Below are positions 34,555 through 43,500 of a DNA stretch of 64,000 nt, piece after piece. A model generated the notes under the pieces. The model saw only the letters and a program-made list of their open reading frames with translations. It was not told where the DNA came from and searched no databases. Source of the stretch: Paenibacillus sp. J23TS9 (lineage in GTDB: Bacteria; Bacillota; Bacilli; Paenibacillales; Paenibacillaceae); NCBI RefSeq assembly GCF_018403225.1, contig NZ_BOSG01000001.1, positions 2,232,001 to 2,296,000 of the forward strand. The letters are read 5' to 3'. The first letter of the stretch is position 1, and each line of letters starts with the position of its first letter. Made by a program: the position numbers and the translations under genes.

Positions 34555-35696
34555 GAAAAATAGGACAAATTTGTATTTGCCTGGTTTTACTGATGCTGGT
34601 CCCTGGCTGCTGGAACTCCAAAGATATACAGAATATGGCTTATGTAACTACTCTCGGCATTGATTATGAAGACGGTAAATTCAAGAGCTATGCTCAGATA
34701 TTAAATTTTACCAACGTAGCCAAAACGGAAAATGCAGAAGTTGGAAAACCGGTACCCATATGGGTCGGAACAGGAGAAGGGCGAACCGTAACAGAATCAC
34801 TGACTACCATGTATTCAACCTCCCAGCTAAGAGTATTTTGGGGGCATATGAAGTCTGTGGTTTTAACGGAGAGTACCATGAAGCATGGCATGATGGAAAT
34901 TTATGAAATGCTGAACCGCTACCGTGAAATTCGCTACAATATATTAATGTACGGAACGAAAGAGCCTTTGAAAGATGTATTAACCCAAAAATCAATCCTG
35001 AACCTTTCCCCATTGGAAACCGTCATGGATTCACCGCAGCAAATTTATTCGCAAAGATCCTTTATTCTGCCGGTATATGGATTCAAGATCATTGCACAGA
35101 TGAACGAGCCCAGCGGACTTGCCATGATTCCTTCGCTGGAGATTGAGAGCAAAAGCTGGTTTGAGGATACAGAGCATCGTCCCATGTTCCAGATCAATGG
35201 TGCTTATTTTTTTCAAAACAAGGAATACCGCGGACATTTGACTGAAGATGAACTCAAGGGCACGCGCTGGATTCAACGCCAGTTGGAGCGATCCCCCATC
35301 AATATTCCGGATCAGGGGCGACCTATAGCCTCGCTAATTCTGGTAAAGCCGCATTTGTATATCAAGCCTGTCATGGAAAAGAACAAGGTCCGATATAAGA
35401 TCCGCGTGTCCATCAATGCATACATCGATGAGCTGATCAAAGACACTCCGCAAAAAACCATGGAGAAGATGGCGAGCATAGCTGTCGAAAACGAAATTAA
35501 GAGAAGCTATAAAAGTGGTCTGCAAAAAAAGGCCGACGTATTTTTGCTGGACGAAAAGTTCTACCGTAAATATCCGAAGAAATGGCATGAGCTTCATCGT
35601 TCGAGACCGTTTATCCTCGAAAAAGACTCCATTAAATCGATTGATGTGAGAGTGAAGATTGACAGCTCGGGGAAATACAAACAGAGAGTGCAATAG
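34551..35696 (+). CDS. Ger(x)C family germination lipoprotein
   Basis: A 381-residue lipoprotein, the C subunit of the receptor. The signal ends in VPGC near residue 21, giving a lipid-anchored cysteine followed by WNSKDIQNMAYVTTLGIDY, typical of the family. Three mixed domains follow. It is anchored on the outer face of the inner spore membrane. Its ATG overlaps the GerA stop (ATGA). Last receptor gene of operon 1. Confidence 0.95.
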   Translation: MRKIGQICICLVLLMLVPGCWNSKDIQNMAYVTTLGIDYEDGKFKSYAQILNFTNVAKTENAEVGKPVPIWVGTGEGRTVTESLTTMYSTSQLRVFWGHMKSVVLTESTMKHGMMEIYEMLNRYREIRYNILMYGTKEPLKDVLTQKSILNLSPLETVMDSPQQIYSQRSFILPVYGFKIIAQMNEPSGLAMIPSLEIESKSWFEDTEHRPMFQINGAYFFQNKEYRGHLTEDELKGTRWIQRQLERSPINIPDQGRPIASLILVKPHLYIKPVMEKNKVRYKIRVSINAYIDELIKDTPQKTMEKMASIAVENEIKRSYKSGLQKKADVFLLDEKFYRKYPKKWHELHRSRPFILEKDSIKSIDVRVKIDSSGKYKQRVQ

Positions 35697-35764
35697 ACAC
35701 CTATCCCATGGTAAAATAGAAGTGATTTGCTTGATCGTCACTGCCTTAAGGAAGGTGATCATGT

Positions 35765-35965
35765 ATGTTGATGTATGGTCTTGTAATAGGGGTAGCCATT
35801 TTAGCGTTGATCACGACGTTTTTGGTTGGCTTTTCAGCAGAAAACAAAAAGAAAAATCCCAATTATGAAAAGAAAACCAAAAACAACATCGCCAAGCTTA
35901 CATCGATTTATGCAGTAACCATTATAGGCGCGATAATTGCGTTCGTGGCTGTTTCGCTGAATTAA
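35765..35965 (+). CDS. Small two-helix membrane protein
   Basis: 66 residues with two membrane segments (YGLVIGVAILALITTFLVGF and YAVTIIGAIIAFVAVSL) joined by a lysine/asparagine-rich loop (about 26-43). AAGGAAGGTGATC stands right before the ATG, a near-perfect ribosome site. It lies 68 bases after gerC and before a shared terminator, so it may be read through from the ger operon. Function unknown; a small D-type subunit of the receptor is an open possibility. Confidence 0.75.
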   Translation: MLMYGLVIGVAILALITTFLVGFSAENKKKNPNYEKKTKNNIAKLTSIYAVTIIGAIIAFVAVSLN

Positions 35966-35980
35966 TTTGTAAGCGGCATG

Positions 35981-36016
35981 AAAAAAGAGAGGCTGCATGA
36001 TGAGCCTCTCTTTTTT
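35981..36016. terminator. Bidirectional terminator
   Basis: A 14-base perfect stem (35981-35994 with 36003-36016) starts with six A and ends with six T, ending the ger-side transcript and the convergent map gene. Confidence 0.92.
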
Positions 36017-36031
36017 CGATTTATTTTGTTA

Positions 36032-36778
36032 TTACTGTGCTGTCAAAATCTCGGGACCATTCGCCGTAATCGCAAGCGTATGCTCGTATTGTGCAGAAAG
36101 TCCGCCGTCCATCGTTCTGGCAGTCCATCCGTCACTGTCCATTTTACTACGGTAAGTTCCTGTATTCAGCATAGGCTCTATCGTAATGACCATGCCTTCC
36201 TTCAGGCGTGGTCCAACATTCGGCGGTCCATAGTGCGGAACCTGCGGCTCTTCATGCATATCCTTGCCGATTCCGTGCCCAATAAATTCACGTACAACCG
36301 AGAAGCCTTCAGATTCGGCATATACCTGAATCGCATGAGAAATATCTCCAATCCGGTTACCGATCACAGCCATCTCAATCCCTTTATACAATGACTCTTT
36401 CGTGACATCCAGAAGATGTTGAGCTTGCTCGGAAACATTCCCGACGGTATAAGACCACGCAGAGTCAGCCAGCCAACCGTTCAGGTTAACAACCATATCC
36501 ACGGTAACAATGTCCCCGTCCTTGAGAGCTGTTTTCCCTGGGAAGCCATGACAAATAACATCGTTCACCGATGTACAAGTGGCAAAAGGAAATCCGTTAT
36601 ATCCCTTTTGTTCTGGTGTGGCTCCGTTTTTACGAATGAACTGTTCAGCGAAACGATCGATTTCTATAGTTGTAATTCCAGGAACAATCAGCTTTTTAAT
36701 TTCGCGATGGCATGCTGCAAGAATAGCCCCCGCTTCTTTCATGTGATCAATCTGTGATCTTGACTTAATTGTAATCAT
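36032..36778 (-). CDS. map: Methionine aminopeptidase, type I
   Basis: A 248-residue enzyme removing the initiator methionine. The metal ligands are visible: aspartates in TVDMVVN near 94 and LADSAW near 104, histidine in FIGHGIG near 167, glutamates in TIEPML near 200 and QYEHT near 231. HGFPG near 77 carries the substrate histidine. Length and gene setting (not in the ribosomal protein cluster) suggest the second, YflG-like copy rather than the essential one. Confidence 0.95.
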   Translation of the reverse strand: MITIKSRSQIDHMKEAGAILAACHREIKKLIVPGITTIEIDRFAEQFIRKNGATPEQKGYNGFPFATCTSVNDVICHGFPGKTALKDGDIVTVDMVVNLNGWLADSAWSYTVGNVSEQAQHLLDVTKESLYKGIEMAVIGNRIGDISHAIQVYAESEGFSVVREFIGHGIGKDMHEEPQVPHYGPPNVGPRLKEGMVITIEPMLNTGTYRSKMDSDGWTARTMDGGLSAQYEHTLAITANGPEILTAQ

Positions 36779-36825
36779 CTAATCCCTCATTCCTGTCTGA
36801 TCTCTCTATTATACCCTGATATTCG

Positions 36826-36859
36826 GAAAAAGTCCTGATCCGGCTTAAGGATCAGGACT
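36826..36859 (-). terminator. Terminator of the yhgE-type gene
   Basis: AGTCCTGATCC (36831-36841) pairs with GGATCAGGACT (36849-36859); the leftward tail is TTTTTCC. Confidence 0.85.
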
Positions 36860-36870
36860 ACAATTTCCCT

Positions 36871-39138
36871 TTATACTGCTTCAGCCGGAGTTTGAACCGC
36901 CTGTTTCTTCGGACGACCACGCCATACAAAGTATACCAATGTAAGTGCAAGGAAGATCACCGCATCAATACCCAAAATGCCTGCCTGTCTCCACGCGAGA
37001 TCGAAATCACCGCTTGAAATAATCGCTTTATAACCAAGTACGCTATGCGACATCGGCAGCCAAGGATTAAGAGGTTTCAGCCAATCCGGGATCAGCTCCA
37101 GCGGGAACGTGCCCGCACTGGTGGTCAGCTGCAGTATAAGCAAAATAATAATAAGGAATCGTCCAGGCATATCAAGCCAGGTTACGACGGCCTGCACAAT
37201 AAACATAAATGTCAAACTTGTGATGAAGGTGAAGAGGAAGAATAAGGGTACGCTTTGTACCTTAAGCCCAAGTCCAAACAAAATGATAGCTGCAGCCATG
37301 AGTGATTGGAACAAGCTCATTCCTGCGAAAGAAAGAGCACGGCTGACGAACCGGCTGAATCCGGAAGCGCCCTCTACCGTTGTTCCCTTCAGCGAGATGA
37401 CCAGCGTCGAAATCAACGCTCCGACGAACAATCCCAAAGACATGAAATAAGGTGTGAGACCGGTACCGTAGTTTGGAATCTTACGGGATTCATTCTCTTC
37501 GGAATCAACCGGTTTAGCAAACATCTTAACCAATGCGTCTGTCTTTTTCAGTTCAGAGGTTTTATCTGCCGCATCGCTCAGTTTGGTTTGCAGCTCTTTC
37601 GAACCGTCATCCAGCTTCGTGATTCCCTTCTCGAGATCACTCGCACCCGTATTCAGCTTTTGCGAGCCATCAGCTAAAGTGGTCAAGCCACCTGACAGCT
37701 TGCTGACTCCGCCAGACAACCGGGATGTACCATTCAAGAGCTGCTGCGAGCCTGTGACCAGCGCTTTGCTTCCGCCTGCAGCTTCATTCAGCTTCTCGCC
37801 AAACGTTGTCAGTCCTGCTGTCAATGTGGACTGTCCTTCATTCAGCTTCGATGCGCCTTGAACCAGCTGCTCTTGTCCCTGAACCAGCTGCCCACTGCCT
37901 TCAAGCAGCTGCTGTTGACCGCTATGCAGCTCAGTCGCACCGTCAAGCAGCTGCTTCTGCGCTCCATGCAAGGACTCTGCGCCCTCGGATAGCTTCTGCT
38001 GGCCAGCTGCAACCTTGGCACTTCCTTCAGCTACAGCCTGACTGGCTGCGATCAGCTTCTGAAATTGCGGATTATCCGCGAGCTCAGGACTCGATTTGGC
38101 AAACTGCTGAAGACCGTCAGCAACTCCCTTCGCTCCTTCAGAGACCTTTGTCGTACCATCAAGCGAAGATTGCAATCCGGAGGAGAGATCCGCGCTGCCC
38201 TGCTCGGAGGATTTTAAACCAGCTTCCAGCTTGCTTGCCCCCTGCTCTGAGCTTTGCAGACCCGCATTCAGCTTCTTGGCTCCACCCAGCGAACCTTGGA
38301 GTCCAGTGTAAAGCTGCTGTCCACCCTGCTGAGCCTGCTGTGCACCACTGATCAGCTTACCTTCAGCTGCATTCAATTGTTCCAGTCCGCTTGCCAATTG
38401 GCTAGAGCCTTGGGTCAGTTGACCCGCACCTTTGCTCAGGTCGCCCGCACCTTTTGCGAGCGGTGCCATACCGTCTTTCGCTTCCAGTGTACCTTCAGCC
38501 AGCTTATTCAGGTTCTCTTTCAGTTTAACGGCACCTTCATCCAGATCACTGCTGCCGTTATGAATTTTACCAGCACCTTCGCCCGCATCGGCGAGACCGC
38601 TGGATACGTCTTCGAAATTGTCCAGCAGGCTCTCCGTATAGGATTCTGTCACTTTTGCGGACACTTTTGCTTTAATATCCTTGATTGCAGTATTCCCGAT
38701 TTGGGAAGCGATAAAGTTGTAATCGCCGTTAGGCTCATATTGAATCGTTGCAGGATGAGGTTGATCATCCATCAGCGTTGTTGCTTCACTGGAGAAGTTT
38801 TCAGGAATCGTAATTTTCATATAATAGCGGTTGTCCTTAATTCCTTTTTCCGCATCCAGCTCGCTAACAAATTCCCAACCGAAATCTTTGTTCTTCTTCA
38901 GCTCATCAACCAAATCCGAACCAATATGCAGCTCTTTGCCTTTAAACTCGGCACCGCTGTCCTTGTTAACTACAGCTACAGGCAAACGGTCCAAATGACC
39001 GTATGGATCCCAAAAGGCTGCCAGATAAACACCGCTGTACATAATCGGAATGAACATAACGGCGATCACGGGGATCAGCACTTTCGGGTTTTTCAATGCC
39101 GCTCCTAGATCTTTGAAAAACACGGATATTGCATTCAT
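36871..39138 (-). CDS. yhgE: YhgE/Pip domain membrane protein
   Basis: A 755-residue protein of the YhgE/phage infection protein (Pip) family, related to EsaA of type VII secretion. One N-terminal helix (VLIPVIAVMFIPIMYSGVYLAAF) is followed by a large extracellular part and five C-terminal helices (about 565-740). The middle (about 190-545) consists of repeats of about seven residues with G and L spaced as G-x-x-x-L-x-x-G, rich in Q, S and A, forming a long helical stalk. Roles reported in the family are phage receptor and ABC-2-like transport; the job here is unknown. A TetR gene follows upstream on the same strand and probably controls it. Confidence 0.9.
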   Translation of the reverse strand: MNAISVFFKDLGAALKNPKVLIPVIAVMFIPIMYSGVYLAAFWDPYGHLDRLPVAVVNKDSGAEFKGKELHIGSDLVDELKKNKDFGWEFVSELDAEKGIKDNRYYMKITIPENFSSEATTLMDDQPHPATIQYEPNGDYNFIASQIGNTAIKDIKAKVSAKVTESYTESLLDNFEDVSSGLADAGEGAGKIHNGSSDLDEGAVKLKENLNKLAEGTLEAKDGMAPLAKGAGDLSKGAGQLTQGSSQLASGLEQLNAAEGKLISGAQQAQQGGQQLYTGLQGSLGGAKKLNAGLQSSEQGASKLEAGLKSSEQGSADLSSGLQSSLDGTTKVSEGAKGVADGLQQFAKSSPELADNPQFQKLIAASQAVAEGSAKVAAGQQKLSEGAESLHGAQKQLLDGATELHSGQQQLLEGSGQLVQGQEQLVQGASKLNEGQSTLTAGLTTFGEKLNEAAGGSKALVTGSQQLLNGTSRLSGGVSKLSGGLTTLADGSQKLNTGASDLEKGITKLDDGSKELQTKLSDAADKTSELKKTDALVKMFAKPVDSEENESRKIPNYGTGLTPYFMSLGLFVGALISTLVISLKGTTVEGASGFSRFVSRALSFAGMSLFQSLMAAAIILFGLGLKVQSVPLFFLFTFITSLTFMFIVQAVVTWLDMPGRFLIIILLILQLTTSAGTFPLELIPDWLKPLNPWLPMSHSVLGYKAIISSGDFDLAWRQAGILGIDAVIFLALTLVYFVWRGRPKKQAVQTPAEAV

Positions 39139-39232
39139 GTAAGTGATAGTCCCCCTTTTTTAAAGTTGTTAGAATCTCTCTAAATATCTCTGACTGATTT
39201 CTTCATTTGGTCATACATACGCAAACGAAAGC

Positions 39233-39261
39233 AGCTTCGAAAGTTTTAGCCGTTCGAAGCT
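39233..39261. repeat. Inverted repeat between the tetR-type and yhgE genes
   Basis: AGCTTCGAA (39233-39241) and TTCGAAGCT (39253-39261) form a perfect 9-base dyad with an 11-base loop. It may be a terminator for the regulator gene (the leftward tail is GCTTTCGTTTG, only partly T-rich) or an operator in the 186-base gap. Confidence 0.5.
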
Positions 39262-39324
39262 TTTCGCATATAATCGATTGGTTTGGCGGTTTCTTCGTTA
39301 TGTTGAGTCTCATGCCATGCGGTT

Positions 39325-39897
39325 TTAAGAGTGAACAGCGAGACCATCCTCCAAAAAGAGGCGAATATGCTCTTTGATCTGATCTTTTGTCAGGGGTTCG
39401 TGATTCTTATTCCATTCAGATGTCAATGCAACGTACATTTTAAACATTAAAAAAGAAACGATGCATGGATCACAATCACGCAGCTCACGCTGTGCAATGG
39501 CATGCCGGATCTCTTTTTCGATATATGTCAGAATGACGCTTTCTACCTGATTCATCGCTTCCTGAGATTGAGGTGTACCAAAGTCCCGGACTTCCTGGGA
39601 CAGCTTCATGAGGAGTTCGTGCTCGCTTCGGAATTCCAGGAGAGAGTCCAATACGCGGAACAGATTATCAAAAAACGTTTTATTATGATCAACTTCCCGC
39701 TGGATGATGGTTTTCATTTCAGATATGACACCACGCAATATTTCATCAAAAAGCTGTTCCTTGGTATCAAAAAACGTATAAATGGTTCCTTTTCCCACAT
39801 TCGCGATTTTGGCCACCTGCTCCATCGTCGTCGCTTTGTAGCCAAACAAAGCAAATGATCTCGAAGCTGCTTCGAGCACCTGTTTTCTACGATCCAC
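39325..39897 (-). CDS. TetR/AcrR family regulator next to yhgE
   Basis: About 190 residues. The helix-turn-helix is RRKQVLEAASRSFALFGYK through VAKIANVGKGTIYTFFDTKEQL (about 3-45). I place the start at GTG 39897 (VDRRKQ) because GGGAGGGG lies at 39913-39920 and the ATG at 39945 lacks a ribosome site; spacing of 15 is rather long, so the start is not certain. It lies upstream of the YhgE gene in the same direction, an arrangement seen when a TetR protein controls an efflux or Pip-like gene. Confidence 0.85.
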   Translation of the reverse strand: MDRRKQVLEAASRSFALFGYKATTMEQVAKIANVGKGTIYTFFDTKEQLFDEILRGVISEMKTIIQREVDHNKTFFDNLFRVLDSLLEFRSEHELLMKLSQEVRDFGTPQSQEAMNQVESVILTYIEKEIRHAIAQRELRDCDPCIVSFLMFKMYVALTSEWNKNHEPLTKDQIKEHIRLFLEDGLAVHS

Positions 39898-40028
39898 CGT
39901 TCCTATGCTTTTCCCCTCCCATCTAACACCATGCTTCGTATGCATGACTACAAATCAAATTCAGTCATAAGGTCATTTCCTACTTTACCACGTTCTCACC
40001 CATATGACAAAGTTTTAATATATTAAAA

Positions 40029-40367
40029 TTATGATATTACAGAAATAAGATACTTAGCCCGGTCCGTTTCGATGGTCAGACGCTCCTCTTCAACATCACA
40101 TTCGGACAATCCGTCCACGTAAATCTGGAATGTATTTTGCGGCAGAGGAATTTCACCCTGCTCATTCAAAACACTGCCAGGACCATGCAATATCAGTGAA
40201 CTTCCCTCGGCATAGTCATCAATCGTAGGGACGCTCTCCTTATATTCAACCCCTTCAATTTTCACCTTGGTCTCATCCAGATCTTCCTGCTCCTCCTTGC
40301 GGATCAGGATCGTTTCCTGCACATGCTTTTCCAGCCATTCCCTTACCGAATTCAGTTTCTCACTCAT
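40029..40367 (-). CDS. Small hypothetical protein (about 112 aa)
   Basis: A soluble acidic protein starting SEKLNSVREWLEKHVQET and continuing in beta-type segments (ILIRKEEQEDLDETKVKIEG, TFQIYVDG, RLTIETDRAKYLISV). AGAAGGG at 40375-40381 favours ATG 40367 over ATG 40385. Not recognised. It stands alone between the TetR gene and the kinase. Confidence 0.7.
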   Translation of the reverse strand: MSEKLNSVREWLEKHVQETILIRKEEQEDLDETKVKIEGVEYKESVPTIDDYAEGSSLILHGPGSVLNEQGEIPLPQNTFQIYVDGLSECDVEEERLTIETDRAKYLISVIS

Positions 40368-40494
40368 CATAAACCCTTCTTCCATTGTTTTTGTCGTTAT
40401 AACTTGCCTATTATGAGTCTAACCATTATGGCTATACGCAAAACATTTACAGAAACTGAAAAGGGGCCAAGAAAGTACGGAATCGGTCGACAAA

Positions 40495-40540
40495 AAAGAG
40501 GTACGCTTCGTTCGGCTGCTGCCGCCAAGCGTACCTCTTT
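40495..40540 (-). terminator. Terminator of the giant hybrid kinase gene
   Basis: A perfect 14-base stem, AAAGAGGTACGCTT (40495-40508) with its complement at 40527-40540. Leftward it is followed by TTTTTTG. Confidence 0.9.
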
Positions 40541-40559
40541 AACTCTAATAGCCGAAATC

Positions 40560-43500
40560 TTAATCCGTTTCAGAACCGGCTCGCGGTTCTCCCGGTTCCG
40601 GTTCTGTTCCAAGCCAGCTGCGAATCATGGACAGCAGCTGCGCACTGTTTACCGGTTTGGTAATATAGTCGGAGGCTCCTGCTTCCAGACATTCCTCACG
40701 ATCCCCTTTCATCGCCTTTGCCGTCAATGCGATGATCGGAAGATCCTTGAACTCCGGTTTTTCACGAATTGCCCGTGTGGTCTCGTATCCATCCATCACC
40801 GGCATCATGATGTCCATCAGCACAATCTCAATATCCGCTGTTTCTTCCAGCAGCCTGATTGCCTCATATCCGTTCTCAGCCGGAATGACCATCATATTAT
40901 GGCGCTCGAGAATGGTCGTCAGCGCGAACACATTTCGGATGTCATCATCGACAACAAGAACTTTCTTGAATTTGATCATATCATCGGACTGATACAGCTT
41001 CATGATGATGGCACGTGATTCCTCCGAGAGATTCTCAGACTGGCGGTGCAGGAATATACTTGTCTCATCCAACATTTGAACAGCAGTTTTGACTTCTTTG
41101 AGAACGGCTGATTTCTTCAGTTCCTCCAGCTCATCCTCCTCCGAATGGCTCCACTTGCAGCTGCGGTTCAAGACGATTGGTACATGCTTGTTCTTAGGCA
41201 TGCGGATCATCTCCCGGATCAGATGCAGAACATCCATATCCTTCAGATCATTATCCACCAAAACACAGTCATAATCATTTTGCTTCAGCTCCGCAAGAAC
41301 TTCCTCTGCAGAATTCACAGCAGAGATTTCTACATCCGTGCTGCCAATCAGCTCCATGGATTCATTGCGGCGCCCTTCATCCGCCATCGCAATCAGGAGC
41401 CGGTGAACCGTTTGATCCGCGAAGTGGTTCAGCTTATCAAGCGTATTTTCAAGCTCTTCATTCGTTACAGGCTTGCAAATATAATCGTATACCCCTTTTT
41501 GCATCAGCTCGATCTCATCTTCTTCTACGGTGATGACACAAACCGGAATATGACGGATATGGATATCGTTTTTCAAATGCTCGATAACCATCCACCCATC
41601 CATATCTCCGAGCCGCAGATCCAGCGTAATCGCCAGAGGGTTGTACTTGCGCGCCAGTTCAAGCGCATTTGAGCCTTTGGTCGTAATGACCGCCTTAATA
41701 TTTCTTTTGTGGAGAATATCAAGCAAAATCTCATTGAATTTGATATCATCCTCGACAATTAAAAACACTCTGTCACCCGGTTCAATCCGATCACGATCAT
41801 CGTTAATATGGTCACTCTTCCGCGTAAAGGAGAGCTTCTGTTCCGGCGGCGTCACATCAATGACTTCAGGAACATACTTGACAGGCTCTTCTTTCAGCGG
41901 TACCTCAGTATCGATAGGCAAATACAAATTGAAGATGCTGCCTTTGCCAACAACACTGTATAGTGTCAGCTCTCCGCCCAGCATAGCCGCAATTTCCCGG
42001 GATATGGCAAGACCAAGTCCTGTTCCGCCATATTCCCGGTTCGTGCTTCCGTCTGCTTGTTGAAACGCTTCAAAGATAATCTGCTGCTTTTCTTCAGGAA
42101 TGCCGATGCCTGTGTCACTAACCGAGAAACAGAGTACAGCAGCAGCCTCATTAAGCAGTTTATTTTCGGTATTCCAACCATCGTCGGCCGTCCGCAAATG
42201 TACCTGAATCTGGCCTTCTTCCGTAAATTTAAAAGCATTGGAGAGAAGGTTTTTAAGAATCTGCTGCAGTCTCTTCTGATCCGTTACGATTACTTCGGGC
42301 ACATTTTTATCAATCTTGATGCCAAATTCAAGTCGGCTGTCATCAACCATGTGGCGGAACGAGCGGTCCAGACCATCCATCAATGTCTGCATGGAAATCT
42401 CGCTGTAATCCGGAGATACGGTACCCGATTCGATTTTAGACAAATCCAATATGTCATTAATCAGATTCAGAAGCTCAATGCCGGAGTCTTGAATCGTCTT
42501 GGCGAATTTAACCTGGTGATCCGTCAAATTGGCATCCGGATTATCTGCCAGCTGTTCAGCAAGCAGAAGCAGGGAATTCAGCGGCGTTCTAAGCTCATGC
42601 GACATGTTCGCCAAAAACTCGGATTTATATCTTGAGGTCAAGGCCAGCTGCTCAGCCTTTTCTTCCAGGAATTTCTTGGCGATCTCCACTTCGTTATTTT
42701 TGCTCTCCACCTCAGCCTTTTGAATCACAAGCATCTTGGCCTTGTCTTCAAGCTCATCATTCGTGTGCTGCAGCTCCAACTGCTGTTTCTGAAGCTCTTC
42801 CGTTAAAGACTGCGATTGCTTCAGCAGCTCTTCGGTCCGGCGGTTGGCCTGCATTGTGTTCACCACAATACCAATGGATTCCGTCAACTGGTCAAGGAAT
42901 GCCAAATCAATATCATTGAAAGCCCGGAAGGAGGCAAGCTCGAGTACACCCAGCACCTGCTCTTCGAACACAATTGGCAGCAGCACAATATTGAGAGGTA
43001 CGGCTTCACCCAGTCCTGATGATATAACGACGTAATCATTAGGCACATTGGATAACAATATCCGCTGCTTCTCAATCAAGCATTGTCCGACAAGTCCCTC
43101 TCCTGCCCGGAAACGGTTCGAGAGATGCTTCCGGTTCTGGTAGGCGTAACTTGCAAATAACGTCAATACTGGCTCGCCATTCACTGGCTCATTGATGTAG
43201 AATACGCCATGCTGCATGGAAACAAGCGGTGCCAGCTCGCTTAATATCATACGGGTAATTGCATTTAGATCCCTCTGTCCTTGAAGCAGACGGGAGAACT
43301 TCGCCAGATTGGTTTTCAGCCAATCCTGATCTGTATTGATCCGTGTGGTTTCTTTTAGATTACGGATCATTTCATTCACATTATCTTTCAGAGAAGCCAC
43401 TTCGCCTGCCGCTGCCACATCAATAGTACGCGACAAATCACCATTCGTAACTGCCGTGGCGACGTTCGTAATAGCCCGGACCTGCGTGGTTAGCGTACTC

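Noticed and set aside
38254..39108. 284-codon open frame on the plus strand within the yhgE-type gene
   Set aside because: It is antisense to a gene with low-complexity repeated codons, which keep the opposite strand free of stops. No ribosome site, and the protein is rich in C, F and Q without a recognisable fold.
42057..42635. 192-codon plus-strand frame opposite the hybrid kinase gene
   Set aside because: Antisense to strongly conserved kinase sequence (HisKA and HATPase). No ribosome site; composition is typical of a reverse frame.
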